Translations under genes and position numbers: made by a program
DNA from: Fulvia fulva
Lineage: Eukaryota > Ascomycota > Dothideomycetes > Mycosphaerellales > Mycosphaerellaceae
Length of the DNA: 64,000 nucleotides
Assembly: GCF_020509005.1 (NCBI RefSeq)
Contig: NC_063020.1
Location: 4,006,493-4,070,492, forward strand
Direction: 5' to 3'
The notes under the pieces: generated by a model
What the model saw: only the letters and a program-made list of their open reading frames with translations
Database searches by the model: none
What the model was told of the DNA's origin: nothing
Shown: positions 58,673 to 64,000 of the stretch, one piece after another
Numbering within the stretch: position 1 is the stretch's first letter
How the letters are laid out: the number at the start of each line of letters is the position of its first letter

Positions 58673-58890
58673 TGTTGAGAATATGCAGGTCATAGGGTCA
58701 ACATTGAGTGCTTAGGGGGGTTAGTAATCAGGGCTTGCTAGTCAAGTCCTGAGTACAGCTGTCCCTCCTAAAACACCTACACCAACACCGGCGATACTGT
58801 ATGTAGATACACGCTATCCCATTGGGCCCTTCTTCGTCTTTTGTGTGATCCGCCGTCTTCCACTGCTGCGCAACTCGTACCTGTTTAACA
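58673..58890 (+). repeat. Copia 5' LTR
   Basis: 218 bp, TGTTGAGAAT to CTGTTTAACA, with short terminal inverted ends TGTT and AACA. Differs from the 3' LTR by G/A, A/G and C/T at three places. Confidence 0.9.
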
Positions 58891-58910
58891 GGTTATGAGC
58901 CCGGGTTAGC
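58891..58910 (+). other. Copia primer-binding site (half tRNA-iMet type)
   Basis: GGTTATGAGCCCGGGTTAGC follows the 5' LTR directly. Its reverse complement contains GGGCTCATAACC, which looks like the anticodon arm of initiator tRNA-Met (CAU). Drosophila copia is known to prime from such an internal half-tRNA rather than the tRNA 3' end. Confidence 0.65.
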
Positions 58911-61900
58911 AACTCGGTGTTTCACCCTCGACAAAGTCGTATTGGAGTTATTCCTCTTCAGAACAAAAGGAAGGCAGACTGGAGGCCGCACCCGCATTGC
59001 ACAGGAAGCTACAGCCGCGCTGTAGGTGCATATAAGACGTGAAAGAGCCTAGTGAGGCACTGTCAGACTCCGAGTCAGGGAGCCTGTGCCAATACCTCAG
59101 ACAAGTGGGCGAGCTTACTGAGAAGAGTCGCTCTCCGGACATCGCGTTCGCATCGACTAACTGTTCCGTCTAAGAGAGCCGTAGTGTCTCAGAACACCCT
59201 CCCCTGAGAGAGCTACAGACAGTGTCTCAGAAACACGATCCTTACGACCGACTTTCCTCGCTTTCTTGTGGACAGCCATTCTCTCCACTATCAACCTCGC
59301 GTTCGGTTCACCTCCTATCGATCCGATCGCGTACGAACGAATACCTTTCTTCTGTAGGCAGCCATCCTGTCCTATATATAAAAGCATGGAGGAAACCGGA
59401 CACAGCACCCTTGGTAGGAGGAGAGCAGCACCTATCCTAACCAAGGACAACTAGAGGACATGGTTCTCATTGATACAAGACCATCTTGAAGCTCAAGATG
59501 TGCTTTGGGTTGTAGATGGAGGCCATCTATTATCAAGCACACCCAGCTCCTCAACACCATCTGAGTCATCAGATCCCTTACCTGGACTTGAAGAGTCAAG
59601 ATACAGTCCAGTTGGGAGGAAAGCAAATAGATGAGACAAGCTGGAGAGATCTGGCTCAAGATGAGGGCAAAGTACAGCAAGGTTCATGCTGCATATGCAA
59701 TGACAGTTGTTCAAGAATTGATCAACTTCAGAATGATAGATGGCATGACCATCAGACAGGCCTGGGTCCACCTTGGCAATCTTGTAAGAAGGATTGCTGA
59801 AGTTGACCCAGCAGAGGCTCACTACAGAGAGCCTACAAGGAAGCTGAAGCATCTGCTTCAAGCCCTGCCTGAGGTGTATCTTGGGACCAAGAACACTATC
59901 CTGGCCTAGCCAGGACTGTCATATGAAGATTGTCTACAACTGCTTGAGTCACATGAATCCAGGCTGGAAGTTGCATCCAAGGAAACAGCAATGTTTGTAG
60001 GAAGAGGTTTCCAGGGCAAGATCACCTGCCATCTCTGTGATGGTGATCATGTGATCAAGGATTGCCCACACCTCTCTGGAGCCAAGCATGCTGTCAGGAA
60101 GGACAAGCTCAACAGAGGAAACACCTCTGTTGCAAAGAGACAATCATCACCACCGAGAACGAGGTCCCCATCCCCAAGCCTGAGGGACATCATAGTGGTG
60201 ATGAAGGACCTTACAAGGAAGAGCCTGTGCAACCCAGGAAGACTTATCAGACCCTGAGACACCATCAGAGGATGATGAAGTTGATGAGGTTGCCCATTCA
60301 ACTGTGGAAGCCAAAAGCAAGTACCCCTCCTCAGAGTGGTTGCTTGACTCTTGTGCTTCATCCCATATGACTGACCAGGATTCACTTTTCAGGACCCTGA
60401 AACCTCTTCAGAAGAGGAAGTGGATCAAGGTTGGGGGTGGCTACCTACATGCCACACATGAGGGGAGTGCAGTGATGGGTGGTCCTTCTGGGAAGCAGAT
60501 TGTCTTGAAGAACGTTTTGTTTGTTCCTGGCCTTGGAGTTAGCCTTGTCTCTTGGAATCAGTTCAGCCAACAGTTTGCTGTCCAACCGCCCAGTTTCACC
60601 CTCAAATCCCTTCCTGGAAAACCTGTTGTCCAGACAAAGCTGAGAGGGGGTGTTCCATTCATTCAAAGTGTTTCAGAGCAGCTTGAAGCTATGCCTCAAG
60701 CATATGCCTCTCTATAGGAGCATGACTTGGATCTGTCCAAGTTAGGTACACATTTTGAGTGTGAATTGGAACAGGCTATGACTGCCACTGAGTCCCAGGA
60801 CCAGTGGGAGCTATAGCATAGAAGATGTGCACACCTTAGCAAGGGACTGCTAAGAAACCTGCATAGAGTCACTGACAAGAAAGATCCCATTCCTGTTCCT
60901 TCTGAACACCAGAACTGCAAGGTCTGCTCCCTTGCAGACATGAGGAAGTTCAAAGGACCTGCCACAGAGAGGAAAGGAGAGAGGCTGGCCCTCATCTCTA
61001 TTGACATCTGTGGGCCTTTTCAAGGTGCAGTCTCAAGACTTGGCTTCAAGTACTGGCTTGAGATTGTAGACAACTTCTTGAGGAAGAAGTGGGTAGTCCC
61101 TTTGAAGGCTAGGAGTGATGCTCCTACAGCTCTAAAGGAATGGAAGGTTCAGGTAGAGAACAGCTCAAGGTGTTTTCTATCTGCAATCCGTAGTGATGGG
61201 GCAAGGGAAATTCTTTCCTTGCTAAAACAGTGTTTGTGCAACTTCCCCAACCTCCAAAAGACATTAGAGAGTACCAGAAGATTGGAGTAGAGGGGACTCC
61301 AAGAAAAGAAAAGGAAGAGGAACTTGTTCAGGAGGATCAACCTCAACAGCCACCTCAGCTTGCAGGCAACAAGAGGTCAAGGGGGGATGAAGATGATGGC
61401 TCTGCTGAGCATGAAGCCAAGCATCATAGGGCATTGATTGCTCAGATGTTTCATCTTGATCCAACTATGAGCTGGGTTGAGGAAATCCTGAATGATGTGG
61501 AGGGATATGCATTTGCTGCTGTTAGGCAGGCCATAGCCTACCGGCAGGAAGTGCCAATCCCAAAGTCCTATAAGGAGGCAGTGGGAGACCCCAATTGGGG
61601 ACATATGTGGAAAGAGGCAATCCAGAAAGAACTTATTGCCTTAGGAAGCAACAACACCTTGGATCCAGTTGTACTACCAAGGGGTGCAAACCTGGTTACA
61701 TCTAAGTGGGTTTTTGATGTGAAAAGAATGATCAGTGGAGCCATTGAAGAGTTCAAGGCAAGACTGGTTGTAAGAGGGTTTTCACAGAAATATGGTGTTG
61801 ACTTTGAAAAGACCTTTGCACCTACTGTTAGGCATGATACCCTTAGGGTCTTCATGGCTGTAGTATGTGAGAGAGATCTTGAGATGCACCAGGTGGATGT

Positions 61901-63183
61901 GAACAATGCTTTCACCGAAAGCAGCCTTCTTGAAGACATCTACATGATCCCACCCTCAGGTGTCGAAATTCCACCAAATATGGTCTTCAAGGTCCTTAGA
62001 AGCCTGTATGGACTGAAGCAAGCAGCTAGAGATTAGAACAAGCTCTGTGTTGCCAAGCTAGAACAGATTGGATCCACCTAGTCCCAGGTGGATCCATGCC
62101 TACTCATCCACAGAGGAAGAGACATCATGGTCCTCACCTATGTGGATGACATCCCCATTGCAGCTCCAAAGCTGTCAGATGTTCAGTGGTTCAAGGCTGA
62201 ATTTAGAAGAGTGTTCAAGATCAAAGATCTTGGGGAACCTGAGAAGATCCTTGGAATGAGGATTACAAGAAACAGGTCCCAAGGTACTGTAAAGCTTGAT
62301 CAAGGACACTACATCCAAACTAACCTTGCCAAGATGGGCATCTCTCCAGAGAAGGCCACACCCACACTCTCACCTATGGACAGCTATGAGGATCTGAGAC
62401 CTTCAGCTACTATGGATGAGAGGTGCAACAAACAGGAGTACCAGAGTTGCAATGGTACCTGGATGTGGCCAATGACAATGACAAGGCCAGACCTTGCTTT
62501 CCCCCTTGGAAGAATCAGCTCATATGTTGCTGACCCTTCAAAGCAACATCTTAGAGCCTTGAAGAAACTCTCCAGATATCTGAGATCATACCCAGACCTG
62601 GGCTTGATGTACAGAAGAGGAGGAGGTATTCTCCAGGGATACTCAGATTCTGATTATGCCATAGACAAGGCAGACAGAGTCTCAATCCTTGGACATGTGT
62701 GGTTCCTTTGTGGATCACCTGTGTCCTGGATGAGTAGGAAGCAGAAGTCTGTTGCCACATCAACAATGGAGGCTGAGTTCATGGCCATGAATGCAGCAGC
62801 TAAGTAGTCACAGTTTCTTGCTGCAGTCCTTAGAGAGATGAGGTGTCCTGACCTGGTTGGAGAGTGTTCATTCCAACCTAGGATGAAGGCAAGCAGTACT
62901 GTTGATGAGCTGAGACCCGTGAAGCTTATGGGTGACAACCAAGCAGCTTTGACCTTTGTCAAAAATGCCCATGTCCATGACAGGTCAAAGCATATTGATG
63001 TGGCATACTACTATGTCAGGAATCTCTAGTGGCAAAAGAAGATTGCAGTGGATTACTGCCACACAAAGGACATGGTTGCTGATGGGCTGACTAAGCCCCT
63101 CAATGGCCAGCAGTTTCAAAACTTTGTGAGGCAGCTCTAGCTTGTATAAGGGATTGTTTGAGACCTTCTGACCTGAGTGGGAG

Positions 63184-63401
63184 TGTTGAGAATATGCAGG
63201 TCATAGGGTCAACATTGAGTGCTTAGGGGGATTAGTAATCAGGGCTTGCTAGTCAAGTCCTGAGTACAGCTGTCCCTCCTGAAACACCTACACCAACACC
63301 GGCGATACTGTATGTAGATACACGCTATCCCATTGGGTCCTTCTTCGTCTTTTGTGTGATCCGCCGTCTTCCACTGCTGCGCAACTCGTACCTGTTTAAC
63401 A
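63184..63401 (+). repeat. Copia 3' LTR
   Basis: 218 bp, TGTTGAGAAT to CTGTTTAACA. Followed directly by GAAGATG of an older Copia fragment; the 5 bp on its right (GAAGA) do not match the 5 bp left of the 5' LTR (ATAGA). Confidence 0.9.
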
Positions 63402-63923
63402 GAAGATGTATATACCTTAGCAAGGGACTGCTAAGAAATCTATATAGAGTCACTAACAAGAAAGATCCTATTCCTATTCCTTCTGAACACCAGAATTGTA
63501 AGGTCTGCTCCCTTATAAACATAAGGAAGTTCAAAGGACCTACTATAGAGAGGAAAGGGAAGAGGCTGGCCCTTATCTCTATTGATATCTATAGGCCTTT
63601 TTAGGGCGTAGTCTCTAGGCTAGGATACAAATATTGGCTTGAGATTGTAGACAACTTCTCTAGGAAGAAGTAGGTAATCCCTTTGAAGGCTAGGAGCGAC
63701 GCTCCTATAGCCCTACGGGATTAGAAGGTCTAGGCAGAACGGTAGTTAAGGTGCTTTCTGTCTACGATCCGTAGTAATAGTGCAAAGGAAATTCTCGCCT
63801 TACTAAAAGAGTAGGAGAAGGAGTTTGGCACTCAGATAGACACAACTGATGCCTACAACTCTCTTCAAAATGGACCTGTAGAAAGGTCAATTCAAGCCTC
63901 TAAGAACATAGTCCGGGCTATAC
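63402..63923 (+). mobile_element. Copia integrase fragment, RIP-mutated, at the telomere
   Basis: Matches the integrase region starting at 60819 of the adjacent Copia (GAAGATGTATATACCTTAGC versus GAAGATGTGCACACCTTAGC) with C-to-T and G-to-A changes and extra TAG stops. Unlike the intact-looking neighbour, it keeps the integrase segment beyond the deletion point, including a stretch like NGPVERSIQ that carries the catalytic Glu. It breaks off at 63923 where telomeric repeats start. Confidence 0.85.
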
Positions 63924-64000
63924 TTAGGGTTAGGGTTAGGGTTAGGGTTAGGGTTAGGGTTAGGGTTAGGGTTAGGGTTAGGGTTAGGGTTAGGGTTAGG
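63924..64000 (+). repeat. telomere, (TTAGGG)n
   Basis: 77 bp of perfect TTAGGG repeats, running 5' to 3' toward the right end of the window. This orientation is that of a right chromosome end. No interstitial variants in the array. Confidence 0.97.

Larger units (their letters stand above)
58673..63401 (+). mobile_element. Ty1/Copia retrotransposon, little mutated but defective
   Basis: 4.73 kb with 218-bp LTRs (58673-58890 and 63184-63401) that differ at three sites, all transitions. Gag has a zinc knuckle CHLCDGDHVIKDC (about 60030); protease reads LLDSCASSHMT (about 60345); integrase starts HRRCAHLSKGLL with CKVC and has SIDICGP and IRSDGA; RT carries LTYVDDIPIA (about 62145); RNase H has EAEFMAMNAAAK and ends ADGLTKPL. 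Defects: two frameshifts in gag, in-frame TAG codons at about 59907, 60715, 60817, 62034, 62079, 62805 and 63027, and a deletion at about 61229 that removes the second half of integrase including the DDE glutamate. CA/TG content is normal, so it arrived after most RIP. Confidence 0.88.

Overview
This is the right end of a chromosome from a filamentous ascomycete. It closes on about 13 TTAGGG repeats (63924-64000). Short 41-60 bp introns with GTANGT/GTGAGT donors, a fungal gene set (MCM2, FEN1, glutaryl-CoA dehydrogenase, a UBC4/5-type E2, RPA70, CE16-type GDSL esterase, F-box-like families, DUF3669) and heavily RIP-mutated retroelements fit a Dothideomycete, perhaps Mycosphaerellales. The class is inferred from family resemblance only.

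Layout. 1-0.6 kb: broken Copia gag. 1.6-6.3 kb: a broken small-protein gene, an intact secreted esterase, and a decayed gene built of about 240-bp coding repeats. 6.4-20.5 kb: a gene-rich core with MCM2, three F-box-like genes, FEN1 divergent from glutaryl-CoA dehydrogenase, and a ubiquitin-conjugating enzyme. 21.1-34.4 kb: an F-box-like gene cut off by an AT-rich block containing two LINE-type elements in opposite orientation, a Copia element split by one of them, and a Mutator-like transposase gene. 35.3-52.2 kb: a second gene island with a 57-aa zinc-ribbon-like protein, RPA70, a convergent pair of undescribed secreted-type paralogs, and many damaged genes. 52.4-63.9 kb: a RIP-mutated Gypsy element, a nearly unmutated Copia element, a Copia integrase fragment, then telomere.

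How the genes relate. MCM2, FEN1 and RPA70 all act at the replication fork. Upstream regions of MCM2 and RPA70 each carry a perfect ACGCGT (MluI cell-cycle box), and FEN1 has a near match, consistent with shared G1/S control. The housekeeping genes are intact, while lineage-specific genes in the distal island carry single nonsense codons, frameshifts or internal deletions. No operon-like or defence-type system was found. The least explained items are the convergent paralog pair at 40.6-43.9 kb, the 240-bp coding repeat at 5.4-6.3 kb, and a degenerate minisatellite that marks the proximal edge of both AT-rich blocks.
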